Positions 7,207 to 15,360 are shown, counted from the first letter of the stretch. The stretch: 28,218 nt of DNA from an uncultured Sediminibacterium sp. (GCF_946481145.1 NZ_CAMLMJ010000034.1:1-28218); one strand, 5' to 3'. The notes: generated by a model not told the origin, from the sequence alone. Translations and numbers: made by a program.

Positions 7207-8103
7207 ATGTCTATAAAAAATGTAAGTGTAATTGGTGCAGGCACCATGGGTAATGGTATTGCACATGTATTTGCTCAAAGTGGTTTTACTGTTCAACTCA
7301 TAGACCTGAATGCCGCTCAACTGGAGAAAGCTTTACAAACGATTGCTAAGAACCTCGACAGACAGGTTAGCAAAGGCGTACTTACAGAGGATCAGAAAAC
7401 ATCTGCCTTATCACTGCTAAAAACTGAAACCGATATTGCAAAAGGTGTGGCTGATGCCGACCTTGTTGTTGAAGCTGCTACTGAAAATGTGGCACTTAAA
7501 TTAAACATCTTTAAACAACTGGATGCTGCAGCACCTGCGCATGCTATACTTGCTTCTAATACTTCGTCTATTTCTATCACCAAAATTGCTGCTGCTACCA
7601 ACAGGCCTGAAAAAGTAATCGGCATGCATTTCATGAATCCGGTTCCGGTAATGAAACTGGTAGAAATAATCAATGGCTATGGCACCAGTAAAGAAGTAAG
7701 TGATGTAATTGTAGCACTTAGTAAAACACTGGGTAAAGTACCCTGTGTAGTAAATGATTATCCCGGTTTCATCGCCAACAAAATACTGATGCCCATGATC
7801 AATGAAGCCATCTGTAGTTTGTATGAAGGCATTGCCGACGTGGAAGCCATCGACACCATCATGAAACTAGGCATGGCTCACCCAATGGGCCCACTGCAAC
7901 TGGCAGATTTTATTGGACTTGATGTTTGCCTGAGTATTTTACAGGTTCTACACGAAGGATTCGGCAACCCAAAATATGCCCCCTGCCCATTACTCGTAAA
8001 TATGGTAACCGCCGGCAAACTTGGTGTAAAATCAGGAGAAGGCTTCTATACCTACAGCCAGGGAAGCAAGGAGCTGGTTGTAAGTGAGAGGTTTAGAGAA
8101 TAA
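7207..8103 (+). CDS. 3-hydroxybutyryl-CoA dehydrogenase
   Basis: 298 residues, slightly above the usual 282-290. It interconverts 3-hydroxybutyryl-CoA and acetoacetyl-CoA with NAD(P) in fatty acid, butyrate or polyhydroxybutyrate metabolism. The Rossmann motif VIGAGTMGNGIAHVFA lies at residues 8-23, VVEAATENVALK at 88-99, SNTSSISIT at 117-125, HFMNPVPVMKLVEII at 141-155 with the catalytic His, and PGFIANKILMPMINEAI in the C-terminal domain. The frame is open to a TTG at 7201; ATG at 7207 is preferred. It stands alone on the plus strand, so its pathway partners are not visible. The last codons (Arg-Glu-stop) merge with the following ATAAGGAATAAG repeat. Confidence 0.94.
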   Translation: MSIKNVSVIGAGTMGNGIAHVFAQSGFTVQLIDLNAAQLEKALQTIAKNLDRQVSKGVLTEDQKTSALSLLKTETDIAKGVADADLVVEAATENVALKLNIFKQLDAAAPAHAILASNTSSISITKIAAATNRPEKVIGMHFMNPVPVMKLVEIINGYGTSKEVSDVIVALSKTLGKVPCVVNDYPGFIANKILMPMINEAICSLYEGIADVEAIDTIMKLGMAHPMGPLQLADFIGLDVCLSILQVLHEGFGNPKYAPCPLLVNMVTAGKLGVKSGEGFYTYSQGSKELVVSERFRE

Positions 8104-8226
8104 GAAATAAGGAATAAGGAATAAGAAACAGAGAAATAAGAAATAAGGAAGTAGGTATTAGTTATGGGTATTTAAAAAAAATCATTTCTTATTCCTTATT
8201 TCTCTGTTTCTTATTCCTTATTTTCC
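8101..8226. repeat. Word-repeat palindrome with perfect 28-bp arms (AATAAGG type)
   Basis: AATAAGG and AATAAG words fill the left half. The arms 8113-8140 and 8195-8222 are exact inverted copies over 28 bp around a 54-nt centre. It begins at the TAA of the preceding gene and ends 12 bp before the next ATG (8235). A strong hairpin here would separate or attenuate the two plus-strand genes. Confidence 0.85.
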
Positions 8227-8234
8227 CCCTGCTT

Positions 8235-8993
8235 ATGTTTTTCATCCTATCGAAATTATTATACTTTCTGCTGATTCCATTTACTTGGGTGATGTTGTTA
8301 TTGGTATGGATTGCTTTTGCTAAATCAGCGATACTGAAAAGGCGATTAATCATTATTACTATTGTAATAACACTGGTGTTTACCAACCCATGGCTTTACA
8401 AACAAGCTAACCTGGCCTGGCAGCCTGCTAAAACTGTGCTTAATGCACAGGATACATTTGATGTTGGAATACTCTTAACAGGAATGATTCAATTTGATCA
8501 TACAGATGAAGGATATTTTGGTACTGCATCAGACAGATTCATACAAACCGCTAATTTATACCATACCGGAAAAATTAAAAAGATATTGGTTACTGGAGGA
8601 AGTGGCTCTTTGTTGTATGATTACCCTGCTGAAGCTGTATTCCTTAAAAAAGCATTCCTCGACAATGCCATTCCTGAAAAGGACATCATTATAGAACCAG
8701 CATCCAGGAACACTTATGAGAATGCAATTTTCAGTAAAAAAATAATAGACTCGCTCAACCTAAAAGGCCCTTTTCTCCTGATTACCTCTGCACAACATAT
8801 CCGCAGATCAGCAGCAGTATTTAAAAAAGCGGGAATTCCATTTGTTACATTCCCTGGCGATTTCAGGGTAGTGAAAGATAAATTTTCACCTGATGACATA
8901 TTAATGCCCAAAGCAGAATTGTTGAAGGAATGGTCCTATTTGCTGAAAGAAATTGTTGGTTTACTTGCGTATAAACTTACCGGGAAAGCTTAG
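8235..8993 (+). CDS. DUF218 (ElyC/SanA/YdcF-like) membrane protein
   Basis: 252 residues. Two membrane segments lie at about 4-26 and 36-52. They are followed by the DUF218 fold: FDVGILLTGM, DRFIQTANLYHTGKIKKILVTGG, ASRNTYENAIFSKKIID, FLLITSAQHIRRSAAVFKKAG and a C-terminal KEWSYLLKEIVGLLAYKL. Family members such as E. coli ElyC and SanA act in envelope integrity, and the substrate is unknown. The stop codon TAG overlaps the left end of the repeat element at 8991-9157. Confidence 0.9.
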   Translation: MFFILSKLLYFLLIPFTWVMLLLVWIAFAKSAILKRRLIIITIVITLVFTNPWLYKQANLAWQPAKTVLNAQDTFDVGILLTGMIQFDHTDEGYFGTASDRFIQTANLYHTGKIKKILVTGGSGSLLYDYPAEAVFLKKAFLDNAIPEKDIIIEPASRNTYENAIFSKKIIDSLNLKGPFLLITSAQHIRRSAAVFKKAGIPFVTFPGDFRVVKDKFSPDDILMPKAELLKEWSYLLKEIVGLLAYKLTGKA

Positions 8994-9157
8994 AGCCTGT
9001 TTAAAATATAATCTACTAGTTTCTTATGGCTCTTTTCGGCTGCACCTTCGTTGAATTTTTCGCCTTAGGCGTTTAGACTATGGCTGCAAAATTCGCCTTG
9101 GTTCGCTCGAAAATAGCTCATAATAAACTAGTAGATTATATCTTAAACAGGCTCTTA
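8991..9157. mobile_element. MITE-like element with about 48-bp terminal inverted repeats
   Basis: The left end (8991-9038) and right end (9108-9157) are near-exact inverted copies beginning TAGAGCCTGTTTAAAATATA on the left and TAAGAGCCTGTTTAAGATAT from the right. Differences are a few substitutions and single-base gaps. The centre contains further small inversions (GCTGCA / TGCAGC, GAATTTTTCGCC / GGCGAATTTT). There is no open frame of useful length. It lies exactly between two convergent genes and overlaps both stop codons. A solitary end is present at 4264-4280. Confidence 0.8.
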
Positions 9158-9759
9158 GTTTTTGTTACTTCTACTGTATGCAACTCTTTTAGTTTGTACA
9201 GGATATCTTCAAGTCTAGCCTTGGGTATTCCTATACGGAGATGACAAAACAATTGCATTTCCTGTAATATCACCGAGCAGTTATATTGCTTAACCAATAC
9301 CATCACTTCATTCATTCTTGTATAATCGAACTGCAGGTCGTATAATACTTCTATTGGTTTTTGAATAACTGGCACAAGCTGCAATGCCATTGCTGCGGAC
9401 GATTTATAGGCATTGATTAATCCGGGTACGCCAAGTAATGTACCACCAAAATAACGAACCACTATTATTCCCAGATCGGTAAGTTCTTTACTGTCTATTT
9501 GTCCAAGTATAGGTCTACCGGCAGAACCTGCAGGTTCTCCATCATCGCCCACCCTGAACAAATTACCATCAATTCCTATGCGGTAAGCAAAACAATGGTG
9601 TACTGCTTTGGGATGTTCTTTCTTCAGGACTTGCATTTGTTGTTTAAAATCATCCACCCCTGATATGGGAAATGCATAAGCCAGGAAACGGCTTCCGCGG
9701 TCCTTAAACTCTGCAAAGCCAGGTTTATCAATGGTTTGGTAATAGTCTTGTGTTGTCAT
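9136..9759 (-). CDS. yigZ: YigZ/IMPACT family protein (UPF0029)
   Basis: 207 residues. The IMPACT domain has RGSRFLAYAFPI near residue 21, VHHCFAYRIG, the signature DDGEPAGSAGRPIL and VVRYFGGTLLGVPGLINAY. It is followed by the C-terminal DUF1949 ferredoxin-like domain. The molecular role of bacterial YigZ is not settled; eukaryotic IMPACT modulates translation control. Its ATG overlaps the stop of the EamA gene (ATGA at 9756-9759), so it is the last gene of the ribD operon. The last five residues (Ser-Leu-Phe-Lys-Ile) and the stop are encoded by the end of the MITE-like element, so the original C-terminus has been replaced or cut. Confidence 0.93.
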   Translation of the reverse strand: MTTQDYYQTIDKPGFAEFKDRGSRFLAYAFPISGVDDFKQQMQVLKKEHPKAVHHCFAYRIGIDGNLFRVGDDGEPAGSAGRPILGQIDSKELTDLGIIVVRYFGGTLLGVPGLINAYKSSAAMALQLVPVIQKPIEVLYDLQFDYTRMNEVMVLVKQYNCSVILQEMQLFCHLRIGIPKARLEDILYKLKELHTVEVTKTKSLFKI

Positions 9760-10646
9760 AATTGATCTCCAAATGCGATCAGGTAAATTGCCAGTAATGA
9801 CAATGCTACGCCCAACCAGTTAATCTTTGATAAACGTTCTTTGAATAATACCCATGCAACTACTGCACTGAATAAAACAATCCCCATATTGTTTACCGGT
9901 ATACTGGAACTTGTTTGCCAGGGACTTTCTTTCAGGTAATGCATGAGGCACCAGATAGAAAAGTAATTGGGTATCCCAATCATCACACCGGCCAACAGGT
10001 TCTTCCATTGAAATACTTGTTTCTTCCTGATATACTGAATGCATAAAATTGATGACCCGATGGTGGCTGCTGAGAAAAAGGAGCTCACCAGGTAATCATT
10101 ATTGTTTGCCTCATTTATATAAGTAATCTGAACATGGTTAATCAGCGCATCAAGCAATCCACTACTCAAAAATAAAATGAGTGGCCATATATATACCATC
10201 AAATCCAGACCTGGTTTATTTGCATCATTTTTCTTTTCTGCATAACAGGTAAATACCACTGCGATCAAAGCGAGTATTACGCCAGCAGCTTTCCAGCCGG
10301 CAACGGTTTCGTTATACAGATAAACAGATAAAATAACCGGTATGATCAGCGATAGTTTATTGGCAACAGATGCAACAGCCACTCCGTTTTTCTGTGCCGT
10401 AAGTGCAACCACATTGAAGATACTTACAAACATTGCCCCCATAATACAGGCCCATTTAAACCAGGGCATAGCAATATTTGCTGCATGAACAGGAAAGGAG
10501 CCGTTTACAAAAGAACCTGTTATAACACAGGTGATATAATTAAATACAATGGCCTGGAATACATTCACCCGGAACTGCTCACAAGCTTTGAAGGATAAAG
10601 TAAGATAGCTTGTTAATACAATACTGCCAATCAGGTACGCGATCAT
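9756..10646 (-). CDS. EamA/DMT-superfamily transporter
   Basis: 296 residues with about ten hydrophobic segments, the standard architecture of two tandem EamA repeats in the inner membrane. One segment pattern is YNETVAGWKAAGVILALIAVVFTCY at the end of the first half. Its counterpart, LFKERLSKINWLGVALSLLAIYLIAF, closes the second half; this duplicated ending is typical of the family. The substrate cannot be read from the sequence. It overlaps ribD by ATGA on the upstream side (10643-10646) and yigZ on the other, so the three are translationally coupled. A link to riboflavin or its precursors is possible from context only. Confidence 0.9.
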   Translation of the reverse strand: MIAYLIGSIVLTSYLTLSFKACEQFRVNVFQAIVFNYITCVITGSFVNGSFPVHAANIAMPWFKWACIMGAMFVSIFNVVALTAQKNGVAVASVANKLSLIIPVILSVYLYNETVAGWKAAGVILALIAVVFTCYAEKKNDANKPGLDLMVYIWPLILFLSSGLLDALINHVQITYINEANNNDYLVSSFFSAATIGSSILCIQYIRKKQVFQWKNLLAGVMIGIPNYFSIWCLMHYLKESPWQTSSSIPVNNMGIVLFSAVVAWVLFKERLSKINWLGVALSLLAIYLIAFGDQL

Positions 10647-11701
10647 AATGTAAGCGATTGATCATTGTGATAAAACCTTATTTCATCGTTGCCCATTCGT
10701 ATAAATTCATTTGAAGTCAATTCTTTTATTTCCGGGGCTTTCAGACCATCTCCTATTGTTAATGCCTGATTGGTAATGGTACGTATTTCATCCCAAACAC
10801 CTTCTTCCAGGAAAGACTGTAATAAGGAAGCTCCGCCCTCTACTAAAATACTTTGTAGTTTATGTTCATAACAATATGCCAGTATTTGTGACACCCAGGA
10901 TTTCTCTGTATTCAGTTTTACATAATGAATCTGGTTAACCTTTTCTTCTTTTATTTCATTGAAAACAATCACCGGATGATCATCCTTAAATAGCTTTAAA
11001 TCCGATCTCAATTTGAGTTGTCGATCGATAACCATACGCATTGGGTGATGGCCATACCAATATCGGTTATTCAGTTCCGGATCATCTTTTGCTGCAGTGC
11101 TAGTTCCAACCAGTATTGCCGCTTCTTCTGCGCGCCATTGGTGCACAATCCGGTTGGTATCTGAGTGAGTTATTAAAAGTCTTTTTTCAGAAGCTGCCGC
11201 CATGAAACCATCGGCAGTTTGTGCCCATTTCAACAGAACATAGGGTCGCTTCAATAAATGAAAACTGAAAAATCGTTTATTGAGTTTAGTACAAGCTTCT
11301 TCAAGCACTGGAACAATCACTTCCACCCCTGCTTTGCGCAATTGTTCTATGCCTTTTCCATTAACTGCTTCAAATGGATCCCTGCATCCTACCACAACCT
11401 TTTTAATATTGTTTTCAAGTATCAGGTTTGTACAGGGAGGTGTTTTACCAAAATGAGCACAGGGCTCGAGAGAAACGTATAAAGTAGATAAGGGAATAAG
11501 ATGACGATCGGCTTCTGCTACATTTTGCAAACAATTTACTTCTGCATGCGGACCACCATATTGCTTATGCCAGCCTTCGCCAATGATCCTGTTCTCATAC
11601 ACAAGCACCGCACCTACCATCGGATTGGGTGCAACAAAGCCTGCACCCAGTTGGGCAAGGGCAATACAGCGATGCATATATACTTCGTGAAGATCGGTCA
11701 T
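10643..11701 (-). CDS. ribD: Bifunctional diaminohydroxyphosphoribosylaminopyrimidine deaminase / 5-amino-6-(5-phosphoribosylamino)uracil reductase
   Basis: 352 residues. It catalyses two consecutive steps of riboflavin synthesis in the cytoplasm. The N-terminal deaminase has the zinc site HAE (52-54) and PCAHFGKTPPC (80-90). The C-terminal reductase has RPYVLLKWAQTADGFMA, HQWRAEEAAILVGTSTAAKDDPELNNR and ILVEGGASLLQSFLEEGVWDEI. The frame is open to 11788, but ATG at 11701 gives the usual start MTDLHEVYMHRCIALA and is preceded by a -7 box. It is the first gene of ribD-EamA-yigZ and divergent from prmC, with 42 bp between the start codons. Confidence 0.96.
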   Translation of the reverse strand: MTDLHEVYMHRCIALAQLGAGFVAPNPMVGAVLVYENRIIGEGWHKQYGGPHAEVNCLQNVAEADRHLIPLSTLYVSLEPCAHFGKTPPCTNLILENNIKKVVVGCRDPFEAVNGKGIEQLRKAGVEVIVPVLEEACTKLNKRFFSFHLLKRPYVLLKWAQTADGFMAAASEKRLLITHSDTNRIVHQWRAEEAAILVGTSTAAKDDPELNNRYWYGHHPMRMVIDRQLKLRSDLKLFKDDHPVIVFNEIKEEKVNQIHYVKLNTEKSWVSQILAYCYEHKLQSILVEGGASLLQSFLEEGVWDEIRTITNQALTIGDGLKAPEIKELTSNEFIRMGNDEIRFYHNDQSLTL

Positions 11702-11710
11702 CTGAATAGA

Positions 11711-11718
11711 CAAAAATA
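11711..11718 (-). promoter_or_regulatory. -7 box of the ribD operon
   Basis: The minus strand reads TATTTTTG, a perfect TAnnTTTG, 9 nt before the ATG at 11701. The leader would be very short. No TTTG at -33 is visible. TAACATTG at 11732-11739, one base off consensus, faces the other way just before the prmC start. Confidence 0.5.
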
Positions 11719-11743
11719 GACAAATGCTGCTTAACATTGCAGC

Positions 11744-12589
11744 ATGACAGTTTCTGAGGCCAAAGACCTTTTGCAGAACACCCTTCAATCACTGTACGAC
11801 AGCAGGGAGGCAGCACAGATTTGTAATATGGTGCTGGAAAACCTGACAGGCATGAACCGTACCGAAAGAGCTATTGCTAAACAGCAATTATTGAATGACA
11901 CACAAAAGGCTCAGCTTATTGCTTTTGCAAATGATTTGTCTGAAGGCAAGCCAGTTCAGTATGTATTGGGTGAAGCATGGTTTGCCGGACTTAGGTTCTC
12001 AGTAAATGAACATACACTGATACCCCGGCCAGAAACAGAAGAACTAATTGAATGGATCAAAGCAGTGGCTAATTCAGAGCCGCAACGGGTAATTGATATA
12101 GGAACAGGATCGGGATGTATACCCATCGTATTAAAAAAGGAATTCCCCCTCTGGCAGGTTGAAGCGATCGATGTAAGCGCCGAAGCCCTCAGTATTGCCC
12201 ATCAAAATGCCCATGAACTTGATGCAGGCATCACATTTAAACAGGTAGACTTTCTTGATGAAGCTAACTGGTCTGCTTTATCCAATTACGATATCATTGT
12301 AAGTAACCCACCTTATATCAAACAATCGGAACAAAGCTCCATGGCGCAGCATGTAGTGAATCACGAACCTCATTTAGCATTATTTGTACCAGATGATGAT
12401 GCCTTGATATTCTACAAAAAAATTGCAGCATTCGGAAAGCAACACCTCAGCAAAAAAGGCAAAATATTTCTTGAGATAAACCAGGTATTAGGCAAGGAAG
12501 TATGCCAACTATTTGAATCATCCGGATATCAAACAAGACTCAGAAAAGACTTGCATGAGAATGATAGGATGGTGATGGTAACTTTTTGA
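11744..12589 (+). CDS. prmC: Peptide chain release factor N5-glutamine methyltransferase
   Basis: 281 residues, the usual size. It methylates the GGQ glutamine of release factors with S-adenosylmethionine. The N-terminal helical domain (1-80) ends in EGKPVQYVLGEAWFAGLRF, followed by LIPRPETEELIEW. The SAM-binding motif I is VIDIGTGSGCIPIVL (116-130), and the catalytic NPPY is at 188-191 (VSNPPYIKQSE). The C-terminus has KIFLEINQ. It is divergent from ribD. Its stop codon TGA is the first base pair of the 12589-12906 element. Confidence 0.96.
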   Translation: MTVSEAKDLLQNTLQSLYDSREAAQICNMVLENLTGMNRTERAIAKQQLLNDTQKAQLIAFANDLSEGKPVQYVLGEAWFAGLRFSVNEHTLIPRPETEELIEWIKAVANSEPQRVIDIGTGSGCIPIVLKKEFPLWQVEAIDVSAEALSIAHQNAHELDAGITFKQVDFLDEANWSALSNYDIIVSNPPYIKQSEQSSMAQHVVNHEPHLALFVPDDDALIFYKKIAAFGKQHLSKKGKIFLEINQVLGKEVCQLFESSGYQTRLRKDLHENDRMVMVTF

Positions 12590-12906
12590 GCTGCAAGCTA
12601 CAAGCTGCAGGCTGCAAGCTTAGATTGGTGTTTGTTATGGGCTTTCTGCATTTAATGGAAATAAAATGGGGGGGGTGCGAATTAAAAAAATTAAAAGTCA
12701 GTTGCTTAAAGAAATATTCGGTTGCTGTAAATGCACTATCTGCTATTTATAGAACACGGATCATCATACGCGACACCAACTACTCGCGGTTAAATTTCCC
12801 GGGGATATCTATGGTATTGAATAGCGCCTATTTATTCAATTAATAGCAATAAGCCCATAACAAGCACCAATCTAAGCTTGAAGCCTGTAGCCTGCGGCTT
12901 GCAGCT
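12589..12906. mobile_element. MITE-like element, copy 2, with 61-bp terminal inverted repeats
   Basis: The ends 12589-12649 and 12846-12906 are inverted copies matching at about 53 of 61 positions. The best-conserved part includes CAAGCTTAGATTGGTG and TTATGGGCTT. The outermost part consists of GCTGCAAGCT words. The interior holds the core GTAAATGCACTATCTGCTAT (12727-12746) shared with copies 1 and 3, but its central hairpin has been replaced by unrelated sequence. There is no transposase. It fits exactly between the stops of the convergent genes prmC and exbD. Confidence 0.75.
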
Positions 12907-12912
12907 CTCCCC

Positions 12913-13314
12913 CTATTGCCCCGAATTATCAACCGCCATTACCGGCGTTGCTCCTAGTTTTTTGATGATCTGCATTACTTTGATGGCTGTGCCTAAATGG
13001 GAAGTACTGTCGCCATTAATAACTACTGATGGCTTTTCTGTTTCTTTTGAAAGGAATGCTTTTAATTCAGGTTCCAGTTGTTCCAGTGTTGTGCGCTGAG
13101 AGCCTATGTAGAGGTTTTGGTCCTTATCAACGGTAACCACCACTGTTTGTTTTGCGCGTGTATCGCTTTTTGCTTTGGGGTTGGAAACCTTGATAACATT
13201 GGGGTTTGCAAGTGTAGAAACGATCAGAAAGAACAATAAGAGAATGAACAGGATGTCGTTCAAAGCACCTGTATGCATTTCCGGATGGGTTCTTAATCGC
13301 TTTCTGATATTCAT
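12913..13314 (-). CDS. exbD: ExbD/TolR-type biopolymer transport protein
   Basis: 133 residues. A short cytoplasmic N-terminus is followed by one membrane helix (about 19-36) carrying the essential Asp in ALNDILFILLLFFLIVSTL. The C-terminal periplasmic domain has VVVTVDKDQNLYIG, SVVINGDSTSHLGTAIKVMQI and KLGATPVMAVD. With ExbB it forms a proton-driven motor for TonB- or Tol-dependent outer-membrane work. The ATG lies 23 bp after the exbB stop, so the two form an operon. No tonB, tolA or second exbD gene follows, which is unusual for Bacteroidota, where such clusters are often longer. Confidence 0.93.
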   Translation of the reverse strand: MNIRKRLRTHPEMHTGALNDILFILLLFFLIVSTLANPNVIKVSNPKAKSDTRAKQTVVVTVDKDQNLYIGSQRTTLEQLEPELKAFLSKETEKPSVVINGDSTSHLGTAIKVMQIIKKLGATPVMAVDNSGQ

Positions 13315-13337
13315 ATTATCTGTTTAGATAGGTAAGA

Positions 13338-14021
13338 TTAACGGGTAGGTTCCTGGAGTATATCAATGAATTCAGCACTGGCTGCTTCCATTTTATTGGC
13401 CGTTTTATCGATTTGTGTACTCAGGAAATTATGACCTACATAGGCAATCAGACCAATAATTAAACCGGTTGCTGAGGTAATCATTTTCGTATAGATACCT
13501 CCGGCGATGGTGTTAAGTGTGTATTCACCTGTTGAAGCGATCCCATAAAACAACTGCACCATACCAACAATGGTACCCAGGAACCCGAACATAGGGGCAA
13601 TACCGGCTATGAGCGACAGGATATTCAGGTTTCTTTCCATCGTGTACATTTCTAGTTTACCCACATTTTCCATGCTCTTCTCAATAGCATCCAGGGGTTT
13701 CCCGATACGCTGAATACCTTTATCAATCATCCTGGCAACAGGGTTATTGGTGTTGCGAGCCAGGTTTCTTGCGGCCTGAACATTGCCAGACATAATATTA
13801 TCACGGATAATATTCATAAAATTCGGCTCTATTCTCGATGCTTTGCGGATAGCCATCAGTCTTTCCACAAATACAAAAATGGCCGCTACAAGCAAGGCAT
13901 ACAAGGGATACATGATCCAGCCACCTTTTTGAAGGAGGCTCCACATAGATATTTTTTCTGCTGTTGCGGCAACACTACCTGCTACCTGTTGTAAAGTGTC
14001 TGACTGCAGTAATTGAAACAT
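13338..14021 (-). CDS. exbB: ExbB/TolQ/MotA-type proton channel protein
   Basis: 227 residues with three membrane helices: about 34-53 (PLYALLVAAIFVFVERLMAI), 128-150 (ILSLIAGIAPMFGFLGTIVGMV) and 172-195 (MITSATGLIIGLIAYVGHNF). The conserved GLLGTVxGM-like loop reads GFLGTIVGM. It works with ExbD to convert proton motive force into motion. It is the first gene of the pair. About 320 bp separate it from the SPFH gene upstream, filled mostly by a word-repeat palindrome. Confidence 0.94.
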   Translation of the reverse strand: MFQLLQSDTLQQVAGSVAATAEKISMWSLLQKGGWIMYPLYALLVAAIFVFVERLMAIRKASRIEPNFMNIIRDNIMSGNVQAARNLARNTNNPVARMIDKGIQRIGKPLDAIEKSMENVGKLEMYTMERNLNILSLIAGIAPMFGFLGTIVGMVQLFYGIASTGEYTLNTIAGGIYTKMITSATGLIIGLIAYVGHNFLSTQIDKTANKMEAASAEFIDILQEPTR

Positions 14022-14162
14022 ACCGGGTAATTTGGGTTAGGTTAAAATTAGACCCTAACGCAAAAGAAAGACGTGCATGTGAATAAAATTACCCCAAGCA
14101 AGCTTTTTATGAAAGCTTTTGCACATAAGTGACACCAGTGCCCAGATTTTCACGAGGCGTTA

Positions 14163-14340
14163 ACAATGGCAGATCGCAGATGGCAGATGTCAGATTTTTG
14201 ATTCTTTGATCTTTGATTTGGGAAAGTAGATTACTGATTTGTGATTGTTGATCCTTTTTAATTCGAAAGCTTCCAATAACCAGAAACCAAAGAATCAAAG
14301 ATCAAAAATCTGCCATCTGACATCTGACATCTGACATCCT
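14163..14340. repeat. Word-repeat palindrome (GACATCTGACATC and AATCAAAGATC words)
   Basis: The left part (14168-14221) has GCAGATGGCAGATGTCAGAT and TTTGATTCTTTGATC words. The right part (14281-14340) carries their complements: AAGAATCAAAGATC, TCTGCC and three CATCTGA units. The two pair over about 50 bp with small gaps. It ends 2 bp before the stop of the SPFH gene (14343). Confidence 0.8.
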
Positions 14341-14342
14341 AT

Positions 14343-15263
14343 TCAGCTTTTGGTTTTCATCATCGCCATAATCTGTTGCATCGTTCTATCCATGCCCTGG
14401 GCGCTGCCATCGAGGAAGATGACATTGCCTTTGCCGTATTCCGCGAAGTTTTTCACGGCTTCTGTCCACATACTGAATAGAATAACATTGGTATCGAGAT
14501 TGGCTTGTTTCATTTGTTCTGCTGCCTGACTCATACCACGTGCCACTTCTTCGCGGAATAATGCTACTCCCTGTCCACGAAGTCTGGCAGCTTCTCTTTC
14601 TGCTTCAGCGGCTATTTTGATGGCATTACCTTCAGCTTCTGCTGCTTTTGTTTTTGTAATGAGCAATGCTTGTCCTTCGTTTTCTGCGGCTGCTTTGAGG
14701 TTATTACTAGCCACCACTTTGCTCATACTTTCCATGATACGTGCATCGAAAGTGATATCATTGATTTGCAGATCCTGCAAATGGTAACCCCAGCTTTCTA
14801 AGGAGATATCGATTTGTTCTTTTACGAATTCCACTATTTCTCTACGGAGCAATAGTATTTCAGCCTGGCGCTTTGTGGCCACAAAGGAACGGATACTACC
14901 TTCTACCGTTCTGATCAATGCCTGCATCAGGTCTCTGTCGCTGATGAATTTGAATGCAACATTTTTAATTGATTCCTCATCCTGGTTAATCACAGAATAA
15001 AGCAGCATACTTTTAAAATTCACATTGGCCTGGTCGATGGTAACTGCCTGGAACTCCAATTCGACAGAACGGTTTTGAATACTCACAGTTTTGAACACCT
15101 GTTCAAGTACCGGTATTTTGAAGTTAAGACCCGGGCGCAATATCCTGCGGTATTTACCAAACATGGTAATTACGGCAATGGTTCCCTGGTTCACGGTTAC
15201 AAGTGATAGCAGGAACAATAATACAACAACTAATATCCATCCATAGCTGGCAAGAAAGTTCAT
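14343..15263 (-). CDS. SPFH/band 7 (stomatin-like) membrane protein
   Basis: 306 residues. There is an N-terminal membrane helix (about 5-24, WILVVVLLFLLSLVTVN). The band 7 domain follows: GTIAVITMFGKYRRILRPG, VSIQNRSVELEFQAVTIDQ, SIRSFVATKRQAEILLLRREI and an Ala/Glu-rich coiled coil (about 190-235, AAAENEGQALLITKTKAAEAEGNA...). Such proteins form large rings in the membrane and scaffold proteases or lipid domains. No NfeD partner gene is adjacent. The frame is open to 15290; ATG at 15263 (MNFLASYGW) places the hydrophobic helix at the N-terminus, as is usual. Confidence 0.92.
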   Translation of the reverse strand: MNFLASYGWILVVVLLFLLSLVTVNQGTIAVITMFGKYRRILRPGLNFKIPVLEQVFKTVSIQNRSVELEFQAVTIDQANVNFKSMLLYSVINQDEESIKNVAFKFISDRDLMQALIRTVEGSIRSFVATKRQAEILLLRREIVEFVKEQIDISLESWGYHLQDLQINDITFDARIMESMSKVVASNNLKAAAENEGQALLITKTKAAEAEGNAIKIAAEAEREAARLRGQGVALFREEVARGMSQAAEQMKQANLDTNVILFSMWTEAVKNFAEYGKGNVIFLDGSAQGMDRTMQQIMAMMKTKS

Positions 15264-15360
15264 GGCTGATTGTTTTAATTTGTAATGCACAATAGATGCA
15301 CTACCCTAATTTACTAATTAGTAGGTTCCTCAGCCTATTTATTACATTAAAAACGGTGAA

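Noticed and set aside
12586..12843. Open frame of 85 codons on the plus strand after prmC
   Set aside because: It lies entirely in the inverted-repeat element, starts in the repeat words and has no protein-like composition.
14041..14120. Gene or riboswitch upstream of exbB
   Set aside because: Only a short AAGCTT-type hairpin is seen; no conserved aptamer elements and no frame.
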